From Stygiolobus azoricus (lineage in GTDB: Archaea > Thermoproteota > Thermoprotei_A > Sulfolobales > Sulfolobaceae): a DNA stretch of 64,000 nucleotides. How positions within the stretch are numbered: position 1 is the first letter of the stretch; every line of letters begins with the position of its first letter. Positions 1-8,536 of this stretch are shown here, in pieces. Both the position numbers and the translations under genes were made by a program. The notes under the pieces are model-generated. The model ran no database searches and was not told the DNA's origin. It saw only the letters and a list, made by a program, of their open reading frames with translations. The DNA lies in assembly GCF_009729035.1 (NCBI RefSeq), contig NZ_CP045483.1, positions 1,138,001 to 1,202,000 on the forward strand. The letters run 5' to 3'.

Positions 1-1864
1 GTGGGTTTGTTTGCATCAATATATCGTTAAACCTTATTGACTTCACTAATGCTAAACCTGGTGGTGCACTTGTTAGGATATCTGCATAGTCCTTTGCTCC
101 CATGTCCTCGAGTACGTCTTTGTTATTCCTCATAATTATTTTTGTATTAGTCAACTGTAATATCAGTTCGTTTAAGTCTTGAGGCATATGAGTAGCCAGT
201 ATGGCTCCTAAACCTCTGACCCTACCCAGCCTAAGGATCCTATTGATCATCCTTTCTATAGTAGATTTGGAAACTTCTCCCTTAGCTTGAGGGAAGAACT
301 CGTGAGCTTCATCAATTATCAATAGCGTTAAGAAAGTTCTTTTAGGATTTCTCTTATACCACTTGTCCTTAAAGCTATATATCTCGTTTAGTATCTCGTA
401 CACGACTATAGAGATTGGGTCTGTGGACTCCGTGGACTCCAGAAGGAATGATAAGTCGATTATTAAGAGCTCTGAGTTTAGGATTTCTTCCGGTAATTCA
501 TGAATCGTATTTTCGACGTCGAATATGCCAAAATCCTTCAGACTCCTCATCAACCTATTAATGTTAGACTTTGTACTGGAATGTAAATCGAGCTCTTTAT
601 CCATTACGTATTTTAACAACGTATATAAGTAAAAGACTGGGGAGTCAGAGTTCTCGTTTGACTTCTTTATAATGATATACTTATCTTTCTGATTATTGGA
701 AGTCTTCACCACCTCGTTTACTTGTCTTAACAGACCACCCTTAAGATACAACGGCTCGTCAACAAGGTTACTCAATGTAATATTGTTGAGAATCCATCCC
801 CAAAGACTGTCTATAATCTGTTTCGACTCATTGGTTAACTGTTTAGCATTCTTTCCAACTATTAGCTCCTTTAAGCTCTCGTATAGGTCTCCCTTGAAGC
901 GGTTATATATCGCCTCCCACATCATCGATGCTTGTTCGCTCATGTAAGGGCTTATGTTGTTAAAGTTCTTGAACACATTTGAGAACTTCAACGAGAAGGG
1001 ATAGAACCTCACTTTTTCACAAGTTACGTAATCCACTTCACTTATAGCATCTTCGCAATACCTACTCCTTATCATCTCCTCAAAAGTCTTATACTGTTCC
1101 ACTAGCTGTTTAGTAATGGGAACTACTACAGATCCCTCTAACCCCTTTTCTAGGGCAAACCTTACGAAGTCCCCTTGTCTGTCAAAGACCACTGACTGTT
1201 TAGGTATGCCGTTGTCGTAGATTATCGACTTCAGGAGTGTAGTCTTACCAGACCCGGTAGTACCTATTATTAAAACGTGGTGTCTCAGTGTCTCTTCGTC
1301 AAGAATAACTCTAGCACTAATTTTTTTAAAACCTGAGAATACGTTACCTATAGTCACTCCTTCCTTAGGCATATTAAGTGCTATTTCTATGAGGTCGTCC
1401 TTAGGCAAAAACACTGGGGACTGCGGGTCTATAGGTGATATTACTGGTGTAGGTTTTGGGGTTCCTTTTTCTAAGTCCTCTAAATTAACCTCAGCTAGGG
1501 GGTTAATGGTGAGCACGGTATTGGTTATTATAGTGGAGGGGTCTTCTCTCCCTCTTATTTCCTTAATACCTAACGCGGTCATCATGTCACCTCTCGTTAT
1601 GGTGTCTACAGAGCCTATAACAATTACCTTTGGTATTATCGAAGCTATGGCGATTATTTCTCCTCTTTTTACCGGGTTTTTAAAATAGCTCTCAAAGGAT
1701 ATGTCCACTTTTATGAGGGGTTTGCTTCCTACATTAATGTATTCAAAACGCGTTACTTTACCTATAATGTTCCCATCACGTGAATACTTCGTTACGGCTT
1801 CGTAAGCTTCTTTTAATCTCCCCCTCAGTTGCTCTATCAATTTGTCAGTGTAAAGCTCTTCCAT
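1..1864 (-). CDS. HerA-like DUF87 ATPase, 3' end outside window
   Basis: I translated the minus strand from the ATG at 1864; about 621 codons stay open and run off the left edge, so the C-terminus is missing. An N-terminal beta-barrel-like (HAS) region is followed by a Walker A motif GTTGSGKTT near residue 205 and a Walker B LLIIDEAHEF near residue 515, then a LGRVRGLGAILATHMPQD segment typical of HerA/FtsK-type ATPases. HerA works as a hexameric DNA translocase, normally with the nuclease NurA in double-strand break resection. NurA is not visible, so this could be canonical HerA or one of the HerA-like paralogues of Sulfolobales. The family is secure, the exact role is not. Confidence 0.85.
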   Translation of the reverse strand, partial: MEELYTDKLIEQLRGRLKEAYEAVTKYSRDGNIIGKVTRFEYINVGSKPLIKVDISFESYFKNPVKRGEIIAIASIIPKVIVIGSVDTITRGDMMTALGIKEIRGREDPSTIITNTVLTINPLAEVNLEDLEKGTPKPTPVISPIDPQSPVFLPKDDLIEIALNMPKEGVTIGNVFSGFKKISARVILDEETLRHHVLIIGTTGSGKTTLLKSIIYDNGIPKQSVVFDRQGDFVRFALEKGLEGSVVVPITKQLVEQYKTFEEMIRSRYCEDAISEVDYVTCEKVRFYPFSLKFSNVFKNFNNISPYMSEQASMMWEAIYNRFKGDLYESLKELIVGKNAKQLTNESKQIIDSLWGWILNNITLSNLVDEPLYLKGGLLRQVNEVVKTSNNQKDKYIIIKKSNENSDSPVFYLYTLLKYVMDKELDLHSSTKSNINRLMRSLKDFGIFDVENTIHELPEEILNSELLIIDLSFLLESTESTDPISIVVYEILNEIYSFKDKWYKRNPKRTFLTLLIIDEAHEFFPQAKGEVSKSTIERMINRILRLGRVRGLGAILATHMPQDLNELILQLTNTKIIMRNNKDVLEDMGAKDYADILTSAPPGLALVKSIRFNDILMQTNP

Positions 1865-2119
1865 AAAATGAAACTGCTTATAGACTTTAAAAAGTATTAC
1901 GGAAATAGTAGAGGAAATAGAGTTCACGTACTCGTGTGGATTCATTAAGAAATCTCTAATAACTTTTGATGACAAGAGAGTTAAAGCCGAAAGTGGAATC
2001 TAAGACCCCTAGAGCACATTGACGTTGCATGAGATAATTAGAGATTTTAAACGGTGATTTTTCATTGTAGCTGCGCTTTCCTCACTACCCAATTCCAAAA
2101 AGCTTATTTTGAGGTGAAA

Positions 2120-2488
2120 ATGAATTACACTATGTCTTCCAATTGCTGTATAAGAGATGCTGACTTATGTCTTGCCTATTCTTCAAGGTTATTCGAACTC
2201 ATAGCGAAAAAATACACTTATGCAATTTTAGTTATCTTAGATAAATACGGTAAGATTAGGTTTAATGAACTTTAGAGAAAGATTAGCGGGATAACACAAA
2301 AGGCATTATCTACACGTTTAAAAGAGCTAGAAGCTCTTAAACTGGTAAAGAGAGAGGTAGAACAAGAACCTTTGAGAGTTTATTACTCTTTAACTACTGA
2401 AGGTAGGGCTGTAAAAAACGCTATCCAAATACTAATAAGTGTAATCAATCTCATTGATAGTGAACATAAAGACGCTTTCCTATGCTAA
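2120..2488 (+). pseudogene. Winged-helix (HxlR-like) regulator interrupted by an in-frame TAG
   Basis: From the ATG at 2120 (GAGGTG just upstream) the frame reads 51 residues with a Cys pair (SSNCCIRDADLC), stops at TAG 2273-2275, and continues in the same frame to TAA 2486-2488. The downstream half reads as a winged helix: TQKALSTRLKELEALKLVKR followed by a YYSLTTEGRAV wing. The order matches HxlR/DUF24-type regulators, many of which sense redox state through an N-terminal cysteine. One substitution would restore about 122 residues, so this is a recent nonsense mutation or a sequencing error. An ATG at 2132 is an alternative start. Its 3' end overlaps the converging hydrogenase fragment by 4 bp. 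Confidence 0.75.
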
Positions 2489-3024
2489 TGCACGGTACAA
2501 ACTAGACACGGATCTTGTGCTCTAACTATGTGATAAGCTTCTATAGGATCTCTTGGATCTGTCACTTCAACCCCAATTAACGCTTTCGCTGAGTGACCTT
2601 TATTACCCCAAGGATCTTCAGGGCTCATGTTTATTTGGGTGGGTGTAACAATCTGGTAATTACTTATCTTCCCGTCTTTTATGATCACCCAATGTCCCAG
2701 TGCTCCTCTTGCAGCTTCAACTAGACCGAAGCCCCTTCCGTCTCTTTGTTTAACACTTTTGTAAGTCGGTTTCTCGGGCACAAACTGGTCTAACCCTTCC
2801 TCGATCAGTCTGTGAAATAATGATACCTTAACTATCCTCGAGATAACTCTTGCTAATACACTTGGTCCATATCTTCTCACTATGTCTAAAATTAGAGGAT
2901 GAGAGTTTACAGTTAACATAGATAGAGCTCCGACCTCTGGAGCTAAAAGTAAGTCCTTATATTTATATCTGAAACACTTCGTGAATGTATACTTTATTAT
3001 TAAAAGTAAAAAAGAACTTTTCAA
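2485..3024 (-). pseudogene. [NiFe] hydrogenase large subunit, C-terminal fragment
   Basis: The 179-residue frame matches only the C-terminal part of a [NiFe] hydrogenase large subunit: an EVGALSML segment, a long middle region, GLVEAARGALGHWVIIKDG, the ITNYQIVTPTQ-like strand, and the terminal nickel motif DPCLVCTVH. The N-terminal CxxC nickel-ligand motif is absent, so it cannot form an active site alone. The first 15 or so residues do not look homologous and probably read through the break. The stop codon directly follows the motif histidine, so there is no C-terminal peptide for protease removal, unlike the intact large subunit at 12002-13534. I interpret it as the remnant of a second hydrogenase. 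Confidence 0.8.
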
Positions 3025-3052
3025 AAGGTACGTATTCTTTTTACGGCTTTAA

Positions 3053-3466
3053 CTATATTTTTCTTCTTATCCTCTCTAATCTTATTTCTTCGTTGATATT
3101 AGAGATAAAACTCCCTATCCATTTTTTTAAGAGAATTGTAGCTCCTTTTTCCATAAAACCGCTATACTCCAGTGATATATCTAACCTCCCATCAGCATTT
3201 ATGTTAAAGGTCAATTTTCCTGAAGCGCTATCTTTATCCCTTCTGATTTGAAATACATATGTGACTTTATTGTAAGAAGAGTATACATTACCTTGAAAAT
3301 AGTGTTTGATGCCTAAATAGTTCGCCGTACCGGAGAAGGAAGAACCCTCGCTTCGTATTTCCTTTATAGACCTAAAAATTTTGGGAAGGACGAAATTCGG
3401 ATCAGACAAGATTTCCCTGAGTGCATCAGGGGTGTGAGTAGTCGTAACAGAATACTCGAGCCTCAT
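3053..3466 (-). CDS. DUF3211 family protein (START/SRPBCC-like fold)
   Basis: A 137-residue protein opening MRLEYSVTTTHTPDALREIL with alternating beta strands and a C-terminal amphipathic helix (GATILLKKWIGSFISNINEE). The pattern fits DUF3211, a family restricted to Sulfolobales and relatives with a SRPBCC/START-like helix-grip fold. A small-molecule-binding role is inferred from the fold only. It begins with a clear ATG at 3466 and ends 28 bp from the first codon of the hydrogenase fragment, on the same strand. Family assignment is by memory of the conserved pattern, not by a search. Confidence 0.65.
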   Translation of the reverse strand: MRLEYSVTTTHTPDALREILSDPNFVLPKIFRSIKEIRSEGSSFSGTANYLGIKHYFQGNVYSSYNKVTYVFQIRRDKDSASGKLTFNINADGRLDISLEYSGFMEKGATILLKKWIGSFISNINEEIRLERIRRKI

Positions 3467-3577
3467 TAATATAATCTTTTATGTTTGGGATTTATAATTA
3501 TAATGTGGTATACTATGAAATAAAATTCGTGGTTAAAAACAAATTTAAATCTTACTTTTCCTACTTTCTAAATTGCT

Positions 3578-3892
3578 CTATTCTTTTTTATACCTAAGGA
3601 ATAAAATACCAATTATCACTAGGGCTGCTAGTGAGATTACGTCTTGAAGAACCATATACCAGATGAGAGATAAATCAAAATCATAAGCTAGAATAGCGAG
3701 TACTGGTAAAACTAAACTAAGTATTAAGTTAATAAACCAAATCAGACTGGTTAAAAACGACGACCATAAGGAATGAGAAAGCCTGTAAGCTAAAAAACCT
3801 ACAACTATCACATTTATTACTGGAACAATCATTAAGAAAGAGACGTAACGGGATAGCCCGTTTAAATTAATCAAGATATCGACTATAAGCAC
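3578..3892 (-). CDS. Small hypothetical membrane protein
   Basis: A 104-residue protein with three or four hydrophobic segments (near residues 17-36, 45-68 and 78-100) and a basic C-terminal tail RYKKE. I recognise no family. It stands alone between the DUF3211 gene and the YyaL-like pseudogene, with about 110 bp on each side. Length and topology resemble many orphan membrane proteins of Sulfolobales. The coding call rests on a long hydrophobic reading frame and an ATG start. Confidence 0.5.
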   Translation of the reverse strand: MLIVDILINLNGLSRYVSFLMIVPVINVIVVGFLAYRLSHSLWSSFLTSLIWFINLILSLVLPVLAILAYDFDLSLIWYMVLQDVISLAALVIIGILFLRYKKE

Positions 3893-4002
3893 GGCTAAGA
3901 TTGCATAAGTTAAGAGTGGGGTAAACTAACCCATGCGAGAGCACAGACAAAACCTGGTAAAAAAATACACATTGTCCTAGCCCTATAAGCCCTAAATATA
4001 CT

Positions 4003-5229
4003 TTAGTGATTAAACTTACCAAGCAGCTCACCTAGGACGAGAGCCAGTTGTGCTTGGTTAAAATAGGAATAGTAAATGTAGCTAGGTAAAATGTCTTCAA
4101 CTATCTTTTCAGCTTCTTCTTTATTACCCATCATCAAAAACGCTTCAGCTAAAATTGAGTCATCATATAGAAACTTAAACCTTCCTATTCCTTCTCGAGT
4201 GGCAAATTCGAGCGTAACGTCGTAATATGAACCGTTACCGTAATACTCACTTAAGGAGGAAAATACGTTACTTGTAATACCGTTATCATGAACATATAAA
4301 TACGCTCTCAATAAATATGCTAGATCGAAGAGGTATAATGTAGATTATTTATAATTGTCAATTCTGTGGTGTTTAGCTCCGGAAAGAGACTCTTGAAGCA
4401 GTTTAGCCCTTTCCGAAAAGTCCTCATAATCTTTCAAGCTATAGAAAGCCTCTAAAACGAGAGCGTTAACATGCAAAAAGGGTCTTTGATCAAGTTTGTC
4501 AAAAGCTATGCCGTTCATGATTAGTCCATCATCCCTTGTTAGTGATTTGAGGAACTCCCCAGTCCTAATTGCGTAATCTAAATAATTATCGTCCTTAAAG
4601 ACCTTGTAAGCCTCGAGAAGTAGGGAAACCATACTTGCATTGAAATCAGCCATTTTAGCCCTATAAGGCTCTTTCCAATCGACGCTCTTAGAGAAGAGGT
4701 AGAACCCGTTGTCCCATAAGTGCTCTATTGCGTTGTCTAGGGTTATAAAAACCATAGATTGGTGGTAGGAGTCATTAAATTTAAGGAAAAGCCTCAAGAC
4801 CTCTGGGGACACAAATTTCGGCTCTTTTTCAAAACCCCCAGAGATCCAGTCAAAGTAACTTTCACACCTCCTCAATATATCTTTAAATACATAATCCAGA
4901 GGGAACCTTTGTAACTCTTTCTTGACAGTGGGCGGTTTAACTAATTTTTCCTTATCATCTAAAAGTGTAATGGAATTAGAGATCATCTCACTAATTTTTT
5001 CGCTCTCAACGAAACCGAAGCTTCCCCCTATTATTCCTCTTTCTGAGATTATACTAATACAAGGATATATCTGAGGAGTATACCTTATAGCTAAGTCTGG
5101 TCTTTCATCAGCGTCTATTATCAGGAATTTCTAAGTCTTTAAACTCCTGCTCGACTTTTTTAACTCTTCCTCGAGGTAACAGCGAGCATTTCTTTCATAT
5201 TGTACTTTCCTCTGAAAGTAGGACTCCAT
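4003..5229 (-). pseudogene. YyaL/DUF255-like thioredoxin-fold protein, fragmented
   Basis: Several minus-strand pieces together resemble a YyaL/DUF255 protein (thioredoxin-like domain plus an alpha/alpha barrel like N-acylglucosamine 2-epimerase). The piece 4345-4986 contains GGFEKEPKF, the hallmark of the family. It joins 4003-4311 in the same frame across a single TAA at 4345-4347. Upstream, FLIIDADERPDL (cf. the VDADERPD signature) continues in frame to about 5120, where a TAG and a change of frame separate it from an N-terminal bit starting at ATG 5229. The active-site CHWC region is not present. So there are at least two disruptions plus N-terminal loss. A normal member is about 600 residues. 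Confidence 0.75.
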
Positions 5230-5331
5230 TCCGTAAATATCATATAATAGTTATATTGTGGGGATAATTTAAAAAGGTATACTAGGTATAATAAGGTAAA
5301 CTTTATAATTATTATTAGAAAAAGTAATTAT

Positions 5332-5457
5332 ATGAACGGTGGTATTCACCAATTAGTATTGATCTATTTACTCTACATTATTACCATGACAGTGCTTATT
5401 TCTTACCTCATAAAAACATGGACAAGGCTTTTCTATTTCTCGAAGTATCGTTCATAA
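5332..5457 (+). CDS. Very small membrane protein, possible hydrogenase membrane anchor
   Basis: ATG at 5332 gives a 41-residue peptide with one hydrophobic helix (about residues 7-28) followed by KTWTRLFYF. It is coupled to the next small frame by a TAATG overlap. It stands at the head of the plus-strand hydrogenase-associated genes after an AT-rich promoter-like stretch (TATAATTATTATT at 5303-5315). By position it could be a remnant or minimal form of an Isp1-like membrane subunit that accompanies HdrB-like Isp2 proteins, but nothing in the sequence proves that. Confidence 0.35.
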   Translation: MNGGIHQLVLIYLLYIITMTVLISYLIKTWTRLFYFSKYRS

Positions 5458-5570
5458 TGACCGCTCTATTTTTTGTATTAATATCAGGTTCCCCTCTACT
5501 ATCTCTAGCTATTAGCATATACCTATGGTTAATACCGAGACTACTCACTCCTTTGGAAAACTCTCACTAG
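5457..5570 (+). CDS. Very small membrane protein, second frame in the same region
   Basis: ATG at 5457 overlaps the preceding stop (TAATG) and gives 37 residues that are nearly all hydrophobic (ALFFVLISGSPLLSLAISIY). It ends inside the start of the HdrB-like gene at 5525. Together with the previous frame it may be two halves of one frameshifted 2-3 helix membrane protein, or two genuine micro-proteins. I cannot distinguish these from one sequence. Confidence 0.3.
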   Translation: MTALFFVLISGSPLLSLAISIYLWLIPRLLTPLENSH

Positions 5571-6526
5571 CTTCTATATCTTCAACTATTTCCCACGAAG
5601 TCGTCATGAGCTTAATTTATTACGCGATTATTAAGGGTGGACTGATAAATTCTCTCTACTCCCTTTACCTTTTATGTAACAGATATCCCATTGTTATCAT
5701 AGCAAGTAACACTAAGGAAAGCGGAAATGCGCTGGGTATAAGTAAAGACCAATGGACTCTAGCTGCGACTAATGCAGGACTACCGATAGATAAGAGAGGT
5801 GCCGAAGTACTCTACATACCTTCACCGTTAGAGATAAAGGACCAGGAGAACTTAGCCAATGTAGCCTCTGTAATGTCAAATCTCGGAGTTAGTTACACCG
5901 TCAGCTCTTCAATTTCAGATCCAGGCTATTATGCCTACATGGTAGGAGACTTCGAAACAGCTAGAAAGGTCTATACTAATATAGCAGAAATTTCAAAAAC
6001 TTTAGGAATAAAGAAAATAGTGGTTACGGACGGTACGGCGTACTTCTGGTTGAGATGGCAAGGACCTAAGAGCACAAGGTTAGAACTACCAATTCCAGTT
6101 GAACACATAACCCAGACGGTATACGAGAGGTATAAAGCAGGAACGGTAAAGCTAAAGAAAGCCGATGTGGATACTCCAGTCACTGTTCATTATTCAGAGT
6201 TTCTAAGCAGGTTAGGAGGAGTTGAAGAACCGCCAAGGGAGTTAATGAGGCTCATCGCTCCACAGTTTAAAGAACCCAAAGTTTCACCCTCATCGGATAA
6301 ATTATACACTTGTGGACATATGCTAGAACTGTTTGACGAAAAGAAAGATACGTTAAAGAAGGTCAGAGAATATGTTATGGCGCAGCTAAATAAGTGGGAG
6401 GGAAGGACCGTCGTAGTGTTCGACCCCAATTGCAAGTTATCGCTTGAAAATGGAGTTAAGGATAATCAAGGGAATTTTAAGGTAGTAAATATCACTAGTC
6501 TACTTAACAAGGCGATTGTGAAATGA
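5525..6526 (+). CDS. HdrB/Isp2-like CCG-domain protein without cluster cysteines
   Basis: The 333-residue product follows the two-repeat plan of HdrB/HdrD/Isp2 (CCG-domain) proteins: GISKDQWTLAATNAGLP, then GDFETARKVYTNIAEISKT, IKKIVVTDG, PVEHITQTVYE, VTVHYSEFLSRLGGVEEPPR and a second half-repeat. In active members the loops carry cysteines that hold noncubane iron-sulfur clusters (CCG and a Cys after the TVTYHDP strand). Here they are TDGTAYF and HYSEFL, so the ligands are gone; only isolated cysteines remain. Ferredoxin-type motifs at the N-terminus are also absent. The start is uncertain; ATG 5606 (MSLIYY) is an alternative. It begins a closely packed series ending near 9.1 kb. Confidence 0.6.
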   Translation: MVNTETTHSFGKLSLASISSTISHEVVMSLIYYAIIKGGLINSLYSLYLLCNRYPIVIIASNTKESGNALGISKDQWTLAATNAGLPIDKRGAEVLYIPSPLEIKDQENLANVASVMSNLGVSYTVSSSISDPGYYAYMVGDFETARKVYTNIAEISKTLGIKKIVVTDGTAYFWLRWQGPKSTRLELPIPVEHITQTVYERYKAGTVKLKKADVDTPVTVHYSEFLSRLGGVEEPPRELMRLIAPQFKEPKVSPSSDKLYTCGHMLELFDEKKDTLKKVREYVMAQLNKWEGRTVVVFDPNCKLSLENGVKDNQGNFKVVNITSLLNKAIVK

Positions 6527-6750
6527 GCATATTGTCTCGTATACTGGGTCTCGATGAACTGAAGAAGACGATCTTGGAGGACTACGACACTTTCAAGAAA
6601 TTACTAACTATAAAGGAACCGAAAGAGGAAAGTCCCGACATTCTTAAAGAGCTACTCTCGTTATACGGTATAAAAGTCGATGAAAAATCCACTCAGGAAG
6701 AAATGTTTAATAGACTTGTTGACGAATTAAGACCAAAGAAGCGTGGGTAA
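6523..6750 (+). CDS. Small hypothetical protein of the hydrogenase locus
   Basis: A 75-residue, highly charged, mostly helical protein starting MSILSRILGLDELKKTILED; the ATG overlaps the upstream stop by 4 bp (ATGA), so it is translationally coupled to the HdrB-like gene. No motif, cysteine or membrane helix. I recognise no family; a structural or assembly role beside the hydrogenase proteins is only positional inference. Confidence 0.6.
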   Translation: MSILSRILGLDELKKTILEDYDTFKKLLTIKEPKEESPDILKELLSLYGIKVDEKSTQEEMFNRLVDELRPKKRG

Positions 6751-6753
6751 GAA

Positions 6754-7203
6754 TTGACTACGATTGTGGCTGTAGGATATTGGTATAAGGGTGACTACCA
6801 GATTCCACTTATAGCTATGGAGGAATTAAGAAGAGAGGGGATAGAAGTAATAGATTTAAGTATGGGTGCAATTAAGGCATCTACTTTTTTATACGAAATT
6901 TCTCCCTCTAAGCTTATTGTGCTAGTCAGTGAGAAAAGAGGTAAGAGGGAACTTAGGGTCTACAAACCGGAAAGGGGAGACGCATTCAGTGATTGGGCTG
7001 ATATTTATAATAATATGAAGGCGTATTTCATGGATGTCGAAAGCTTCATAAAATCTTCAAATGCATTAGGCAGTTTACCCGATGAAACAATAATTATAGA
7101 GTGTGAAGTAGAAAACGAGGATGGAGAGATGAGTGACTGGGGTAAGGAGTGTTTAAAGCTGATGAAAGAGGAGGTGCACAAAATATTGGGAGTGAAGTCT
7201 TAG
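6754..7203 (+). CDS. Degenerate M52 hydrogenase-protease-like protein
   Basis: The 149-residue protein starts at TTG 6754, three bases after the previous stop. Its pattern recalls the M52 (HycI/HyaD) maturation proteases: VAVGYWYKGDYQIPLIAMEE corresponds to the GVGN..xGDDGxG..A region, IEVIDLSMG to the following VIDLG strand, and LIVLVSEKRG to the LIIVDA strand. The nickel-sensing acidic and histidine positions of an active protease are mostly missing, and there is no HG/HH segment. The C-terminus is acidic (IIIECEVENEDGEMSDWG). I infer a non-proteolytic paralogue that might still bind the large subunit. The genuine protease is at 8536. Confidence 0.5.
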   Translation: MTTIVAVGYWYKGDYQIPLIAMEELRREGIEVIDLSMGAIKASTFLYEISPSKLIVLVSEKRGKRELRVYKPERGDAFSDWADIYNNMKAYFMDVESFIKSSNALGSLPDETIIIECEVENEDGEMSDWGKECLKLMKEEVHKILGVKS

Positions 7204-7691
7204 GAGATTTAAAGGAAAAGGCATATCTAATAACTTTCGTGAGGACTATCCCTAAAGACTTGCTCAGTAAGATTTTAGATGGAATACCTGTTGAAATAAT
7301 CCCTGATGATAGGAACCCTAATTTTGTGAAGCAGGTGGCTTTTCTTTCCGGAGATGTTCAATATTATGCCGATTCTCTAATTGCAAGACTTTTAAGAAAT
7401 AACATAAATCCCGATGACGTAGTCTGGTCTTACGAGGTTTACCTTGAGCTAGAGCTTAAGAAAAAGCTTAACTTATTGAAAATCCCGTCTGTATTGCCTC
7501 TAGTAGGTAACGTCACTACTACCGGGATTATAATTAGTAATGACCCGGACTTAAAGATGAGGGTGAGGAAGTTCACAACTGTACAAATAGACAAGACCGT
7601 GAAGGTGATAAAAAGAGATGAGAAACAAATTAAGATCCAAAACGTCATCTCTGAGTTAGAAGAGTTAATAGGCAAGTTACTCTCACCCTGA
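7149..7691 (+). CDS. Hypothetical hydrogenase-locus protein
   Basis: An open frame of up to 180 residues with core AYLITFVRTIPKDLLSKILD, an extended beta-rich middle and a helical C-terminus (NVISELEELIGKLL). The GTG at 7149 would overlap the previous gene by 55 bp; a GGAGGTG at 7170-7176 suggests a later, non-ATG start near 7185. I do not recognise the family. It is followed by a gap of about 80 bp and a TATA-like stretch, so it probably ends the first transcription unit of the locus. Confidence 0.6.
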   Translation: MFKADERGGAQNIGSEVLGDLKEKAYLITFVRTIPKDLLSKILDGIPVEIIPDDRNPNFVKQVAFLSGDVQYYADSLIARLLRNNINPDDVVWSYEVYLELELKKKLNLLKIPSVLPLVGNVTTTGIIISNDPDLKMRVRKFTTVQIDKTVKVIKRDEKQIKIQNVISELEELIGKLLSP

Positions 7692-7771
7692 GTCATTAAG
7701 TAAGCTTCTTCCTCTTCTTTTTACATCACATTTAAATAATTATTTTAAATAACTATTATTGTGAATAAAAA

Positions 7772-8536
7772 GTGTCTGGTATATTTCCGTTCGATTCTCA
7801 ACTAAGAAAAGTAAACGTGGCTGAACAGCTCGAAAAATACCTTAATGAAGCGAGGAAAATTTATGATGCCTGTACCAAGGAAGGAGTAAAGCTCCTCCTA
7901 TACGGCTCTGTGGGGATATACAGCGTAGTTAAAGATAACAAGTTAGCTAGGGAGTTGATAACACTGTACAGACGTAACGGAGTTCAGGACATAAACTTTA
8001 TTGTTAGACCGGAGAGCAGAGACAAGTTTAAGGAAATAATTTACAGCTTAGATTATACACCTTACATACACCTCGAAAAAACTTTAGGTCATATAGCAGG
8101 TATGTTCTTCAAAGAGGACATAATAGTCAAGGTTTATTACTCTGAGGACATGAAATTCAATCACATTATCCCTGTAAACTGGAATTCCGATTTTACATTC
8201 GATAAACAAGACCTCCTCTTATCAAAACTTCAAATGCATTTCCCTACTAATAAGGATCTTTCTGACATCATTGCGTTAGTCCTCTTTGATGTACCTGAAG
8301 AGAAGATACTCGAACTCACTTCAAAGGACTGGGGTCTTTGGAAGGATGTGACGAGTAACTTGCAAAAGAGTAGAGAGTTGGTGGCAAAGCTTATAACGGA
8401 TGAAGTGAGGGAGAGGGAAGAACTAATGCCGGTAATATCTAAGCTGATCAAACTCCACGGAAAGATAATGAACTCTCCGAAGGCTGAGTCTTGGAAACCG
8501 CTACCGGAAGATGCTAAATATTGGCGGGATTTTTGA
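7772..8536 (+). CDS. Nucleotidyltransferase-fold protein of the hydrogenase locus
   Basis: A 254-residue protein starting at GTG 7772. The segments LLLYGSVGIYSVVKD, DINFIVRPESRDKFKEII and LSKLQMHFPTNKDLSDIIAL follow the order seen in AbiEii-like or MNT-like nucleotidyltransferase folds (GS motif, strand with acidic residues, K-rich helix, KD-x-DI). The canonical hG[GS]x9-13D[DE] catalytic signature is weak, since only one acidic residue is obvious after the GS. Its substrate is unknown. It is coupled to the downstream M52 protease by TGATG, so a role linked to hydrogenase maturation or regulation is likely by context. A Shine-Dalgarno sequence is not evident. Confidence 0.55.
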   Translation: MSGIFPFDSQLRKVNVAEQLEKYLNEARKIYDACTKEGVKLLLYGSVGIYSVVKDNKLARELITLYRRNGVQDINFIVRPESRDKFKEIIYSLDYTPYIHLEKTLGHIAGMFFKEDIIVKVYYSEDMKFNHIIPVNWNSDFTFDKQDLLLSKLQMHFPTNKDLSDIIALVLFDVPEEKILELTSKDWGLWKDVTSNLQKSRELVAKLITDEVREREELMPVISKLIKLHGKIMNSPKAESWKPLPEDAKYWRDF

